Positions 38,976 through 48,455 are shown, numbered from the stretch's first letter. The stretch: DNA of 64,000 bases from Phycisphaerales bacterium (GCA_020853975.1 JADYXW010000090.1:1-64000); one strand, 5' to 3'. Notes: generated by a model from the letters alone, not told the origin. Numbers and translations are program-made.

Positions 38976-39554
38976 ATGACGTTTGACAAGGAAGTGCTCA
39001 CGACAGGCGAGGTGGCGAAGATCTGCAACGTGGCGCCGCGGACGGTGTCGAAGTGGTTCGACTCGGGGGCCCTGAAGGGGTACCGGATCCCGGGGAGCCG
39101 GGATCGTCGGATCCCCTCGGGCGAGCTGATGAAGTTCATGCGAGCGCACGGCATTCCGCTGGAGGGGATGACCTCGGGCCGGACGCGGGTGCTGATCGTG
39201 GACGGCGAGCGCGAGGTGGTGGACACGCTGCAGCGGATTCTCACGGAGCAGACGAGCTACGAGATCCGGACGGCGACGTCTTCCTTCTCCGCGGGGATGG
39301 AGTGTGAGAAGTTCAAGCCGCACGTGGTGCTCATGGACATCCACCTGGGTGAGGCCGACGCGCGGGCGTTTGTCGAGAACATCCGCAAGAGCGAGCACCT
39401 GCAGTTCACGAAGGTCGTCGCGATGAGCGGCAAGCTGACGGACGGGCAGGCCCAGTCGCTGCGCGTGCAGGGCTTTGACAGCTTCCTGAAGAAGCCATTC
39501 CAGGTGCGGCAGGTGGTCGAGGCGATCGAGGCCGCGACGAACCTGGTGGCCTGA
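38976..39554 (+). CDS. Response regulator with N-terminal excisionase/MerR-type HTH and C-terminal receiver
   Basis: VLTTGEVAKICNVAPRTVSKWFDSGALKGYRIPGSRDRRIPSGELMKFMRAHGI (HTH_17-like), then TRVLIVDGEREVVDTLQRIL...PHVVLMDIHLG...VVAMSGK...SFLKKPF (receiver). Confidence 0.9.
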   Translation: MTFDKEVLTTGEVAKICNVAPRTVSKWFDSGALKGYRIPGSRDRRIPSGELMKFMRAHGIPLEGMTSGRTRVLIVDGEREVVDTLQRILTEQTSYEIRTATSSFSAGMECEKFKPHVVLMDIHLGEADARAFVENIRKSEHLQFTKVVAMSGKLTDGQAQSLRVQGFDSFLKKPFQVRQVVEAIEAATNLVA

Positions 39555-39575
39555 GCACCATCACGATGGGAACGC

Positions 39576-39617
39576 CGAGCCGGCGCACGCAAGGACGCGT
39601 GGGCCGGTTCGTCTTTT
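39576..39617 (+). terminator. Putative terminator downstream of the HTH-receiver gene
   Basis: About 15-bp stem with one mismatch (CGAGCCGGCGCACGC / GCGTGGGCCGGTTCG, loop AAGGAC) followed by TCTTTT. Confidence 0.7.
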
Positions 39618-39635
39618 GGGGGGGCGGAGTCGGCC

Positions 39636-39992
39636 TCAGCCCGTCCCGTCGAACAGGTGAGTCCAGGCAAAGACCTGCAGGAGCCCGATGCCCACCGGCA
39701 TGGCGGAGATGGCGATCGCGGCGACGGCGATCCGGCGGCCCAGCACGGGCCGGGAGCGCCCGACGAGCTCGCAGACCGCGACGACAAGGATGACGGTCGC
39801 GAACTTCAGCCCGATGAGGCCCCAGTGCCCGAAGAGCTCGAGGATGTTCCGGGCAACCTGGTTGACCTCGGAGCCCCCGAGCCGGTACACGATGACGTAG
39901 GTCACGAGAATGTCCAGGCACGAGGCGAGGATGTACCAGAGGTAGTGCTCGGGGTAGAGGACCGGGGAGCGCGGGACAAAGGCCTGGCTCAT
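39636..39992 (-). CDS. Small multi-TM protein (DUF5658-like)
   Basis: LWYILASCLDILVTYVIVYRLGGSEVNQVARNILELFGHWGLIGLKFATVILVVAVCE resembles the DUF5658 pattern. Confidence 0.7.
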   Translation of the reverse strand: MSQAFVPRSPVLYPEHYLWYILASCLDILVTYVIVYRLGGSEVNQVARNILELFGHWGLIGLKFATVILVVAVCELVGRSRPVLGRRIAVAAIAISAMPVGIGLLQVFAWTHLFDGTG

Positions 39993-41620
39993 GGCTCTGC
40001 ATCCGACGAAGCGAGGACCGACTCGAAGAGGCCCGGGGGCGGCTCGGCCCCGGTCCAGAAGCGGAACTGAGCACGCGCCTGGCGGATGAACATGCCCAGG
40101 CCGCCGATCGCGGGCCAGCCTCTGGCCGCGGCTTGTGATACCAGCGGCGTGGCGGCGGGGTTGTAGATGGTGTCGAGAATCGCGGGAGGGATGCCCTCGA
40201 ACGCCGCGGGGAGCGTGCAGGGGAGCGACCCTGGCGCCGGGCCACCCGCCATGCCGACGGGGGTGGCGTTGATGACCGCGGCGGGCTTCTCACCCCAGGG
40301 CAACGAGGGCAGCACGCGGATGTCCCCACCCAGCTCCGAGGCGAGCGCCCGCGCGTGCGCCTCCGTGCGGTTCACGATCACGACGCGCGCACCGAGGTTC
40401 TGGGCGGCCCACACGGCGGCGCGGGCGACACCCCCCGCCCCCACCACCACCACGGCGCGTCCGTGCAGCGGGCCGGCGAGCTCGGAGAGTTCGTCCCGCA
40501 GCGCGGGAGCGTCTGTGTTGCAGACACGGATGGCCCCGGGCTCGCCGGACGGGGCGCGATCAACCCTGAGTGTGTTGGCGGCCCCGAGCGACACGGACGC
40601 TTCGTCCAGGGCCCAGCCCTGCTCGCGGGCGAGCCTCGCCAGCGACTCCTTGTGCGGGAGCGTGATGCTCGCGCCGCGGAAGTTCAGGCCCGCGTGCCCG
40701 ACCAGTTCGAGCACCGTGGCCTTGAAACTGAGATACGAAGCCTCAGCATCGGCGCCTGCGGCGATGGGAAGCGGGAGGTAGACCGCGTCGAGGCGGGCGT
40801 GGTCGAAGCCCGCGTTGTGGAGGAGCGGAGAACGGGAGTGGCCCACGGGCCAGCCGATGACGCCGTAGATGGCGGTCGCCGGGTTGATGCTTCGGAAGCG
40901 GTAGAGGCCGAGCAGGTCGCGGATGGTGGGCTGACCCGGCGCCGTGGCGGCGGAGGGGCGGAGCGAGGCGAAGGTGAGAAAGCCCCCGAACTTCGGCGCG
41001 AGCACTCGGGTCAACAGGCCGAACTCACCCATGCCCAGCGAGATGGTCGGGCGGCGGAGCAGGGCGGGCAGGTCGAGGAGTTCGAGCGCATCGCGCAGCG
41101 AGCGAGCGCGGTATGCGACCTTGACAACGGCCGCGTCGGTCTCTGCCGCGAGGCGGCTCACACGGCGGTGAAGGTCCGCGGGGCGGCCTTGGAAGTCGTG
41201 CACGGAAAGGATGAGTGATGTCTTGAGGTCGCGCTGCTGCTCGGGATGGTCGATGGCCAGGCGGACTTTCTGTCGCAGGTTGGCGGAGCGGTGCCAGGAG
41301 GCGAGTTCGAGGTCGAGGTACCGGGGCGGCGACTCTCCCGCACCGAAGGCGTTGCCCAGGCGCTCGTAGATGGCCACGCGGTCGGCGTCCGGGCCGTCGT
41401 AGCCCCCACCCTCCGCCGCGGCGCGGCAGGTGACGATGCACGGGAGCGGGGACTCGGCGGGGAGGCGCAGGACCTGGGCCTCGGTCAGCGGGTCGTACCC
41501 CGAGAAGAACTCGTCGATGCGGAACTCGACGAGGTTGGCCCCGGCGTCTCTCGCGGCGGAAGCGTCGGCGAGCGCGGCGTCGATGTCGTGGACGAGGATC
41601 GGAACGCACACAAGGGTCAT
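39989..41620 (-). CDS. aroDE: Bifunctional 3-dehydroquinate dehydratase (type I) / shikimate dehydrogenase
   Basis: N-terminal VEFRIDEFFSGYDPL...IVTCR...VKVAYRARSLRDALELLDL (AroD type I), then IYGVIGWPVGHSRSPLLHNAGFDHARLDAVYLPLPI...GASITLPHKES...VVVGAGGVARAAVWAAQNLGARVVIVNRT (AroE). Confidence 0.93.
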   Translation of the reverse strand: MTLVCVPILVHDIDAALADASAARDAGANLVEFRIDEFFSGYDPLTEAQVLRLPAESPLPCIVTCRAAAEGGGYDGPDADRVAIYERLGNAFGAGESPPRYLDLELASWHRSANLRQKVRLAIDHPEQQRDLKTSLILSVHDFQGRPADLHRRVSRLAAETDAAVVKVAYRARSLRDALELLDLPALLRRPTISLGMGEFGLLTRVLAPKFGGFLTFASLRPSAATAPGQPTIRDLLGLYRFRSINPATAIYGVIGWPVGHSRSPLLHNAGFDHARLDAVYLPLPIAAGADAEASYLSFKATVLELVGHAGLNFRGASITLPHKESLARLAREQGWALDEASVSLGAANTLRVDRAPSGEPGAIRVCNTDAPALRDELSELAGPLHGRAVVVVGAGGVARAAVWAAQNLGARVVIVNRTEAHARALASELGGDIRVLPSLPWGEKPAAVINATPVGMAGGPAPGSLPCTLPAAFEGIPPAILDTIYNPAATPLVSQAAARGWPAIGGLGMFIRQARAQFRFWTGAEPPPGLFESVLASSDAEP

Positions 41621-41661
41621 CGCGTGCACTGTAACGCGTCCGCACGGGACGCCGTGCGGGG

Positions 41662-42951
41662 CTATTTCGCGGCGGCCGATCCGGCGGTGTGGCCGCTCGC
41701 CCATGCCCATTGGAAGTTGAAGCCCCCGATGCGCCCGTCGACATCGAGGATCTCGCCGCAGAGGTAGAGCCCGGGCGTGGCGCGGCTTTCCATGGAGTCG
41801 AGGCGGACCTGCGAGAGAGGGATTCCGCCCGCGGTGACTTCGGCGTAGGTGAAGCCCCGATCGCCGGTGATCGGGAGCGGGTGGCGGGAAATCGCGTCCA
41901 CGAGCGCGCGGCGCTGGTCGCGGGAGAGGGATGTAACGGGCGCCACAGGATCGATGCCCGCATGGCCCGCGATGAGGCGTGCGAAGCGTTCGGGCAGCCC
42001 CGGCGCGGCGAGGCCCGGGACGGGAGTGCCCCGGGGCAACTCGTGCGTGAGCCAGCGCAGCACCGAAAGGCCCCGCGTGGAGAGGAGCGCGGCGTCGAGC
42101 CGGTCCGGGGTGAGGCCGGGCACGAGGTTCATGGTGATGGTGACGCCCGGGCCGGAGAGCCGCGCGCCGATGACATGGCGGCTGATGTCCATGGGGCCCG
42201 GGCCGGAGAGCCCGAAGTGGGTGAGGAGCACCGCGTTGGTGAACTCTGCGAGAACCTTGCCCGAGGGGGCGCGGAGGGAGATCGTGGCGGGGAATGTGAT
42301 GCCCGCGAGCTGGGTGAGAGGGTGGCCCGCGGCGAGCGTGAGGGGCACGAGCGCGGGGAACACGCGGGGCGTGATGGTGTGACCGAGCGCGCGGGCGATG
42401 TCGTAGCCCGCGCCATCGGAGCCCGTGCGCGGCAAAGCCCTGCCACCGGTGGCGAGGATGACGCGCGGGGCGCGGAGGCTCCCCGGCTCGCCTTCGCGGC
42501 AGACCTCGAAGCCCCCGGCGATGGGGGAAATAGCTCCCACACGCCACGGGTGGCGGAGTTCGACGCGGGCGTCACGGGCGGCCCGCAGGAGGGCGTCGAG
42601 AACTGTGTGGGCGTCGTCGGAGACGGGGAAGAGTTTGCCCGTGTCCTCCTGCTTGAGGTCGACGCCCAGTCCGGCGAAGAACGCGCGCGTGCGTTCCACG
42701 CCGAAGCGGCCCAGCACGTTGCGGATGGCGTGGGGCGAGGAGCCGGCGTACTGGCGTTCGTCGACGGCGTGGTGGGTGACATTGCAGCGGCCGCCGCCGG
42801 CAACAAGGATCTTGGCGCCGAGCTTCTTCGCGCCGTCGAGCGCGATGACACACCGGCCCGCGCGGCCCGCGGTGATGGCGGCCATGAGCCCGGCGGCGCC
42901 CGCCCCCACCACCAGGATGTCGGCGTCTGGGTTGGGAGTGCCGGGAGTCAC
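41662..42951 (-). CDS. HI0933-like / BaiN-RdsA family NAD(P)/FAD-dependent oxidoreductase
   Basis: ADILVVGAGAAGLMAAITAGRAGRCVIALDGAKKLGAKILVAGGGRCNVTHHAV...FTYAEVTAGGIPLSQVRLDSMESRATPGLYLCGEILDVDGRIGGFNFQWAWASGHTAG. GTG start inferred. Confidence 0.92.
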   Translation of the reverse strand: MTPGTPNPDADILVVGAGAAGLMAAITAGRAGRCVIALDGAKKLGAKILVAGGGRCNVTHHAVDERQYAGSSPHAIRNVLGRFGVERTRAFFAGLGVDLKQEDTGKLFPVSDDAHTVLDALLRAARDARVELRHPWRVGAISPIAGGFEVCREGEPGSLRAPRVILATGGRALPRTGSDGAGYDIARALGHTITPRVFPALVPLTLAAGHPLTQLAGITFPATISLRAPSGKVLAEFTNAVLLTHFGLSGPGPMDISRHVIGARLSGPGVTITMNLVPGLTPDRLDAALLSTRGLSVLRWLTHELPRGTPVPGLAAPGLPERFARLIAGHAGIDPVAPVTSLSRDQRRALVDAISRHPLPITGDRGFTYAEVTAGGIPLSQVRLDSMESRATPGLYLCGEILDVDGRIGGFNFQWAWASGHTAGSAAAK

Positions 42952-42967
42952 GCCGGAGAGGGTACGG

Positions 42968-43525
42968 TCAGCCGACTGCGGCGCCGATGAGGGCCAGAAT
43001 GCCGAACGCGATGCCCAGCCCACCCATGATGATGCCGAAGATGGCGCGGCCCATGCCGTGGAGGCCGGGTGTCTTGCGGATGCGGATGACGGCGACGATG
43101 CCGCAGGCGAGCGCGGGGGGGGCGGGCACGAGGAGGACACTGCACAGCCCGAGGTATCCGGCGGCGATGGCCCATGGGCAGCGTCCGACTGGGAGCATCA
43201 TGCGCATGGCGAGATCGTCTTGGGAGTTCCCAACCGCGTAACCGGCGATCGGCCCGGGCTGCACGGGCGGGGAGCCGCCGCCGGGCGGGTCGGGCGGGAG
43301 CGTCGCGAAGACTGGTGTGAGCTCCGGGACGGAATCCGCGCGGGCCCAGTGGGTCATCCCCGCACGCCAGACGAGGGAGTCACGCCTCAGCAGGCCGGCT
43401 ACCGCGTGCTGCGAGAGGATCGGGAGGGTCGTTGGGCCGTGCGGCGTGCCCTGCTGCGCGACGAACCATCCGCCGTCGGTGGAGGCTTGATCTCCGGCGC
43501 CGGGCTGAGCTGAGAGATCGGTCAT
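42968..43525 (-). CDS. GYF_2 + DUF4190-like membrane protein (copy A)
   Basis: GGWFVAQQGTPHGPTTLPILSQHAVAGLLRRDSLVWRAGMTHWARADSVPEL (GYF_2-like), then AIAAGYLGLCSVLL...GIVAVIRIRKTPGLHGMGRAIFGIIMGGLGIAFGILALI. Confidence 0.75.
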   Translation of the reverse strand: MTDLSAQPGAGDQASTDGGWFVAQQGTPHGPTTLPILSQHAVAGLLRRDSLVWRAGMTHWARADSVPELTPVFATLPPDPPGGGSPPVQPGPIAGYAVGNSQDDLAMRMMLPVGRCPWAIAAGYLGLCSVLLVPAPPALACGIVAVIRIRKTPGLHGMGRAIFGIIMGGLGIAFGILALIGAAVG

Positions 43526-43574
43526 GGTGCGGGCCCTCCGGCGGGTGTGACTGGTCGGGCGTCACGGGGTGTGC

Positions 43575-44264
43575 TCAGGGGAACATGGACGAGTTTGAGG
43601 AGAGGCTCATGATGATGCCCACAATGCCAAAGAGCACGGTAAGTACAAGGCCCACGATGGAAGTGACGATCCCCGCGGTGCGGACGTTGCCCTTGGTTGC
43701 GCTCTTCGCGCCGCAGACGATCCCCGCGATGGCGAAGGGAATGCCGAGGAGGCCGAGGCAGAGTCCTATGGAACATGTAAAGCACCCAAGGACGAGGGAG
43801 GCGATGGCGAGGCCATCGGTGCCGGGGGTCGCAGGAGCGCGGACCATCCCCGGGTAGATCGGCGGCGCGGGAACCGCGGGGCCGGTCGCGTGAGGCGGGG
43901 TGCCGAAGGGAATCGCGACGGCCTGGGGTTGCGCGGGTTGGACCGACTGCGCCGCCATGGGCTGCGGCGTCTGCAGAGGCTGCGGGGCCTCCACCGGCTG
44001 ATGTGCCTGCATGGGCTGAGGGGGCGGCGGAGCGGGAGCCGCCTGGTAGGGGGCCGGCGCGAGAAGCCCCGCGAAGAAGGGGACGTCGCGTGCGGGCAAC
44101 CAGTCCGCCATGCCGGCGGTCCACACGAGCGTGTCGGCGTTGATGCGGCCCGCCGCGACAAACCCGGGCAGCGCGGCCTGCGGGACGGGCCCCTGGGGCG
44201 TGTCGTTCTGCTCGAAGAACCACGCCGGGTCCTGGTGCTGTGCTGTCGTGCTCACACGATCCAC
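43575..44264 (-). CDS. GYF_2 + DUF4190-like membrane protein (copy B)
   Basis: PAWFFEQNDTPQGPVPQAALPGFVAAGRINADTLVWTAGMADWLPARDVPFF, Pro-rich linker, then IASLVLGCFTCSIGLCLGLLGIPFAIAGIVCGAKSATKGNVRTAGIVTSIVGLVL. Confidence 0.78.
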   Translation of the reverse strand: MDRVSTTAQHQDPAWFFEQNDTPQGPVPQAALPGFVAAGRINADTLVWTAGMADWLPARDVPFFAGLLAPAPYQAAPAPPPPQPMQAHQPVEAPQPLQTPQPMAAQSVQPAQPQAVAIPFGTPPHATGPAVPAPPIYPGMVRAPATPGTDGLAIASLVLGCFTCSIGLCLGLLGIPFAIAGIVCGAKSATKGNVRTAGIVTSIVGLVLTVLFGIVGIIMSLSSNSSMFP

Positions 44265-44274
44265 CTTTCGACGG

Positions 44275-45399
44275 TCAAAGGTCCGCGAGGCGACGGGAGG
44301 TCTCCTGGGCCACGAGGTCCCTCATAAGCCGCGACATGTCGCCCGCGATGAGGTCGCGGAGCGGGTATTCCCCCGGGAGGCGCTCGTCGGCGGCGATGCC
44401 CTCCTTGTATCGGTAGGTGCGGATCTTCTCGCTGCGGCCTCCGGAGCCGATCTGGCTGTTGCGGGCCGCGGCACGCTCCGAGTTCTTGCGGTGCAGCTCG
44501 GCCTCGTAGAGCCGGGCCATGAGCAGCCGACGGGCGCGGTCGCGGTTCTGCTGCTGGCTCTTGGCCTCCATCATCTTGATGATGATGCCCGTGGGCTTGT
44601 GATGGATCTGCCAGGCGGTCTCGACCTTGTTGACGTTCTGGCCCCCGGGGCCCTGCGCGCGGGTGGCCTGCTCTTCCACGTCGTTGGCCCAGTCGATCTT
44701 CACCTCGACCTCCTCGGGCTCGGGCAGCACAGCCACGCTGGCGGTGCTGGTGTGGATGCGGCCCTGGGTCTCGGTCGCGGGAACGCGCTTCACGCTGTGC
44801 ACGCCCGCCTCGAAGAGCATCTCGCTCCAGACACCCACGCCGCGAAGGTTGACGACGGCGGAGCGCAGGCCCCCGGTGGATGGGTCGGCTGTGGCCTCGA
44901 GCGTCTCGGTCTGCCACCCCTTGCGGGACGCGTACTTCATGTACATTTCAAGAAGGTCACGGGCCCAGAGGCCGGCCTCGTCGCCCCCGGTGCCGGCGCG
45001 GACTTCGAGCATCACACTGGCGATGCGCCGGTCGTCCGCGGAGACCAGCGCCGCCAGGGCTTCGTCCAGCGTGGCGCGGGCCGAGTCCGTGACACGGGGG
45101 AGCTCGTCGCGGGCGAGCGCGACGAACTCTCGGTCTTCGTTGGCGTCGAGGATCGCGCGGAGGTCGCCCGCCTCGGCGTCGAACCGCACGAGCGTGTTCC
45201 ACGCGTCCGCGCCCGGGGCGAGGGCGGCCCGCTTGAGGGAGAGCTCGCGGACCTTCTTGTGGTCGGCAAGGATGTCGGGGTCTTCGAGGCGGGCGCCCAG
45301 CTCCGCGTGCTCCTGGGCGAGCGAGGCGAGCTTGGCGAGCACCCGTGGGGGCGTGCCCTCGCACACGTGCCTGAGTTGCGTGCCGGCCTCGGGCGTCAT
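44275..45399 (-). CDS. prfA: Peptide chain release factor 1
   Basis: GGQ motif (ARAQGPGGQNVNKVETAWQIHHKPTGI); PAT tripeptide in VKRVPATETQGRIHTSTASVAVLPE identifies RF1 rather than RF2. Confidence 0.95.
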   Translation of the reverse strand: MTPEAGTQLRHVCEGTPPRVLAKLASLAQEHAELGARLEDPDILADHKKVRELSLKRAALAPGADAWNTLVRFDAEAGDLRAILDANEDREFVALARDELPRVTDSARATLDEALAALVSADDRRIASVMLEVRAGTGGDEAGLWARDLLEMYMKYASRKGWQTETLEATADPSTGGLRSAVVNLRGVGVWSEMLFEAGVHSVKRVPATETQGRIHTSTASVAVLPEPEEVEVKIDWANDVEEQATRAQGPGGQNVNKVETAWQIHHKPTGIIIKMMEAKSQQQNRDRARRLLMARLYEAELHRKNSERAAARNSQIGSGGRSEKIRTYRYKEGIAADERLPGEYPLRDLIAGDMSRLMRDLVAQETSRRLADL

Positions 45400-45423
45400 G
45401 GGCCAAGCGTACGCGCGGGCCGG

Positions 45424-46383
45424 TCAGAGCATGACGCGGCGGACGAAGCCCTCCGCCACCATCGCGATGAGGATGAGCGGGAGGTGGGCGATGGACGCGA
45501 AGAAGACCGCGCGGGCCCGGGAGCGATCTCGCTTTGCAAGCAGACGCAGGGCCAGCAGGGCGTAACCAACCCCCGTGACACCCGCGAGGATGATGTACGG
45601 CAGGCCCAGGAGGTCCGGCGCAAGGAGCGCGGGGAGGAGCGTCGCGGGGATGAGCGAGAGCGCCCAGAGTGCCATCGTGGCCGCGGTGAACGTGCCGGCG
45701 CGGTCGATGACGGGGAGCACGGCGTAGCCACCACGCTCGTAGTCGTCCCGGTACATCCAGGCGATGGCGAGGAAGTGCGGTATCTGCCAGATGAGCATGA
45801 GCCCCACGAGCGACAGGCCCAGGGGCTCTGTGAGCGAGGCGAGGCCCTCGGTGCGGGTCGCGGCGGTCCAGCCGATGAGCGGGGGCAGCCCGCCCGGGAT
45901 CGCCCCGACAAATGTCGAGAGCGTGCTGAGGGGCTTCATGGGCGTGTAGAGGAAGACGTAGGACACGACGCAGGCCAGGGAGACCATCGCGGGCATGAGC
46001 CCGACCATGGAGAGCACGCTCACGCCCAACAGCGACAGGGTGACTCCCGCGATGAGCACCACGCGCGGCGTAAGGCGGCCCGAGGGAAGGGGCCGCTTCG
46101 AGGTGCGGTCCATCCGGGCGTCGCGGTCGCGCTCCATCCACTGGTTGATGGCGTTGGCACCCGCGGCGGAGAGGGCGGTGCCGACAAGGCAGATGACGGC
46201 CTGGAGGTAGAGGTGGGCGGGGTCCCAGGAGCGTTGGAGGGCGGCCATGGCGAAGCCGACCATCGAGGTGATGGTGACGAGGCGGGTGATTCCGGGCTTG
46301 GTGGTCTCGACAAGCGAAGCCCAGTCGCCGTGCTGGACGCGGAGGGGTCTGGGCTCATCGTGCGGGAGTGCCTGAGCGTTCAC
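45424..46383 (-). CDS. ctaB: Protoheme IX farnesyltransferase (heme O synthase)
   Basis: TTKPGITRLVTITSMVGFAMA, NAINQWMERDRDARMDRTSKRPLPSGRLTP, YTPMKPLSTLSTFVGAIPGGLPPLIGWTAA. Confidence 0.93.
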   Translation of the reverse strand: MNAQALPHDEPRPLRVQHGDWASLVETTKPGITRLVTITSMVGFAMAALQRSWDPAHLYLQAVICLVGTALSAAGANAINQWMERDRDARMDRTSKRPLPSGRLTPRVVLIAGVTLSLLGVSVLSMVGLMPAMVSLACVVSYVFLYTPMKPLSTLSTFVGAIPGGLPPLIGWTAATRTEGLASLTEPLGLSLVGLMLIWQIPHFLAIAWMYRDDYERGGYAVLPVIDRAGTFTAATMALWALSLIPATLLPALLAPDLLGLPYIILAGVTGVGYALLALRLLAKRDRSRARAVFFASIAHLPLILIAMVAEGFVRRVML

Positions 46384-46406
46384 GGGCGATGGTACGCGGA
46401 AAAAAG

Positions 46407-46433
46407 AAGGGCGAGCCCAGCGGGCCCGCCCTT
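46407..46433 (-). terminator. Rho-independent terminator for minus-strand dockerin-like gene A
   Basis: Stem AAGGGCG...CGCCCTT with additional internal pairing, preceded on + by GGAAAAAAG (T-tract on minus); 28 bp below the stop. Confidence 0.75.
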
Positions 46434-46460
46434 CCGAGGAAGCACGTTCAGGAACGGCTA

Positions 46461-46640
46461 TCAGGGGCAGCCGCCGCCGCCGACGGTGTTGATGAGGGCG
46501 GCGATGTCGTCCTGGTCGACGTTGCCGTCCTGGTTGAAGTCGGGGTCGATGCCGGTGGGGTTGTCACCGCCGCCGACGACGTTGATGAGGTAGGAGACGT
46601 CATCCTGGTCGACGTTGCCGTCCTGGTTGACGTCGGGATC
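46461..46640 (-). repeat. 180-bp near-identical dockerin-encoding cassette, copy A
   Basis: Aligns without gaps to 48795-48974; by eye 3 mismatches in 180 bp. Confidence 0.9.
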
Positions 46641-48455
46641 GCAGGTGGGCCCGCCGCCGTCGTTGCCGGCGTAGAGGTCGGCGCCGAGCTGGAGGCTGGA
46701 GCCGGAGGTGCCACGCAGGTGCCAACGGTTGGGGACGGGGAGGGTGTCGAGGTAGTCCACGGGGTAGAGGCCGGTGCCGAGGTAGTAGGTGCCGGCGGCG
46801 AGGGCGGGCATGCCGACCGGGGTGGCGCCGTCGAAGGCGACGGTGTTGGCGCCGTAGGTGCGGGCGCCGGCCATGCCGCTGGAGAACTGGGGCTGGAGGC
46901 CCTCGCCCTCGTCATCGGCGAAGGCGACGAGGTCGCCGTTGGAATCGAAGAGGAACGCCAAGCCGTCGGTGTTGGGGCCGGAGACACCGAAGAAGTCGAT
47001 GTCGAGGAAGTGGGTCGCGTCGGTGGGGTTGGCGAGAGTGAACTTGTGCCAGACCACGCCGAGGGGAGGAACCGCCGCGCCGGTGCCGGGGCGTGCGTCA
47101 CCGTTGACGTTGGGGTCGATGGGGCCGCCGAGGGTGTCGTAGTCCACACCGTTGATGACGGGGGGCGTGGTGGTGGGCAGAGGCCCGCCGTTGGTGTTGG
47201 TGGAGAAGTTCAGGTTGAAGGCGCCGCCGGGGTTGGCGGAGGGGGTGACGGTGTAGGCGCCCGCGAACGTGGAGCCCTGAGGAGCGACGGCGAGGTAGTA
47301 CTCGCCGGCGACGATCTCGCCGTCGCGGCCATCGAAGTCCTGCGCGTCCGCACCGGGGTTCGGGAGCGAGCGGACGCCGAAGGTGACCTTGTCGTTGGCC
47401 CCGATGCCGGCATCGTTGTTGGTGGCGACGAGGGCGCCGCCGTTGTCGTAGAAGCCGATGGAGACGTCGCCCGTGGTAAGCTCGGTCTCGGCGTTGAAGA
47501 ACTGGTTGACGAAGTCGAAGGCATCGCCGTTGAGGCAGACCTTGTACCAGGTCACGGCGCTGGCGCCGACGCTCCCGGCCGTCGTCAGGCCGGCGTCGGG
47601 GATGCAGCCGAGGTCAGTGGCCGGAGGCGGGGGCACGGTGACGTCAGCGCGGAGGCGGAACGCCATGGAGGCGTTGGTCGCCGCAGGCGTCGTAGCGAAG
47701 GCGTAGGCGCGGTGCTCGCTGGGGTTGGCGTTGGCCGGGACAGCGGAGCCGACGAAGATGCCGTCGCGGTTGTAGTCGTGGCCGTAGGGGATCTCGGGAG
47801 CGCCCGCGGTGGCGGGGTTGCCCGTGGCGCCCTGGGCGCCGGTGTTGGAGGCGATCCAGATGCGGAGATTGTCATCGGCCCAGGGGAGCGTGCCGCCGGG
47901 AGCGGTGATCATGCACTCAACCCAGACGTCCTGGGTTCCCGGGGGGAGGGAGACGGTGCCGCTGAGGGCGGGGGTGACCTGCCAGATGAACGCGCCGGTG
48001 GAGTCACCGAACTGGGTGTTGACAAAGCGCTGCTCGGTGATGGGGGTCGCACCGGAGGCAATCATCGTGGTCGTGTCGGTGCGGGTGACGTCGGCGGCAT
48101 TCCAGAAGCGGACGACGTAGTCGAAGTCCCAGAGCTGGCCCGCGCCCGTGCGCACGCCGTAGGAGAGCTGGTCGATGTCGATCTGGGACTGGCCGCAGGC
48201 GGGGCCGGGGCAGAAGTTGACATGGACGAGCTGGTGCTGGCTGTTGTTGCCCGCGAGGGAGCTCAGGAGGCCCACCGTGAAGGTGTTCGTCAGGTTGTCA
48301 TACACGAACTGGGGGGCGCGGCTGGAATAGGCGCCGCCCTGGTTCACGACACGGAAGCCGTCGATGTGCTCATCGGCGGTGATGGGGGTGACCTGCGCCA
48401 GAGCGGGCAGGGCCGAGCCGGCAAGAGCGGCCAGGATCAGAGACTTCTTCGCCAT
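46461..48455 (-). CDS. Large exported protein with C-terminal GC-type dockerin-like domain (A)
   Basis: Signal MAKKSLILAALAGSALPALAQ; C-terminus CDPDVNQDGNVDQDDVSYLINVVGGGDNPTGIDPDFNQDGNVDQDDIAALINTVGGGGCP (two DxNxDGxxxxxD Ca-loop repeats ending in Gly-Cys-Pro). Confidence 0.88.
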   Translation of the reverse strand: MAKKSLILAALAGSALPALAQVTPITADEHIDGFRVVNQGGAYSSRAPQFVYDNLTNTFTVGLLSSLAGNNSQHQLVHVNFCPGPACGQSQIDIDQLSYGVRTGAGQLWDFDYVVRFWNAADVTRTDTTTMIASGATPITEQRFVNTQFGDSTGAFIWQVTPALSGTVSLPPGTQDVWVECMITAPGGTLPWADDNLRIWIASNTGAQGATGNPATAGAPEIPYGHDYNRDGIFVGSAVPANANPSEHRAYAFATTPAATNASMAFRLRADVTVPPPPATDLGCIPDAGLTTAGSVGASAVTWYKVCLNGDAFDFVNQFFNAETELTTGDVSIGFYDNGGALVATNNDAGIGANDKVTFGVRSLPNPGADAQDFDGRDGEIVAGEYYLAVAPQGSTFAGAYTVTPSANPGGAFNLNFSTNTNGGPLPTTTPPVINGVDYDTLGGPIDPNVNGDARPGTGAAVPPLGVVWHKFTLANPTDATHFLDIDFFGVSGPNTDGLAFLFDSNGDLVAFADDEGEGLQPQFSSGMAGARTYGANTVAFDGATPVGMPALAAGTYYLGTGLYPVDYLDTLPVPNRWHLRGTSGSSLQLGADLYAGNDGGGPTCDPDVNQDGNVDQDDVSYLINVVGGGDNPTGIDPDFNQDGNVDQDDIAALINTVGGGGCP

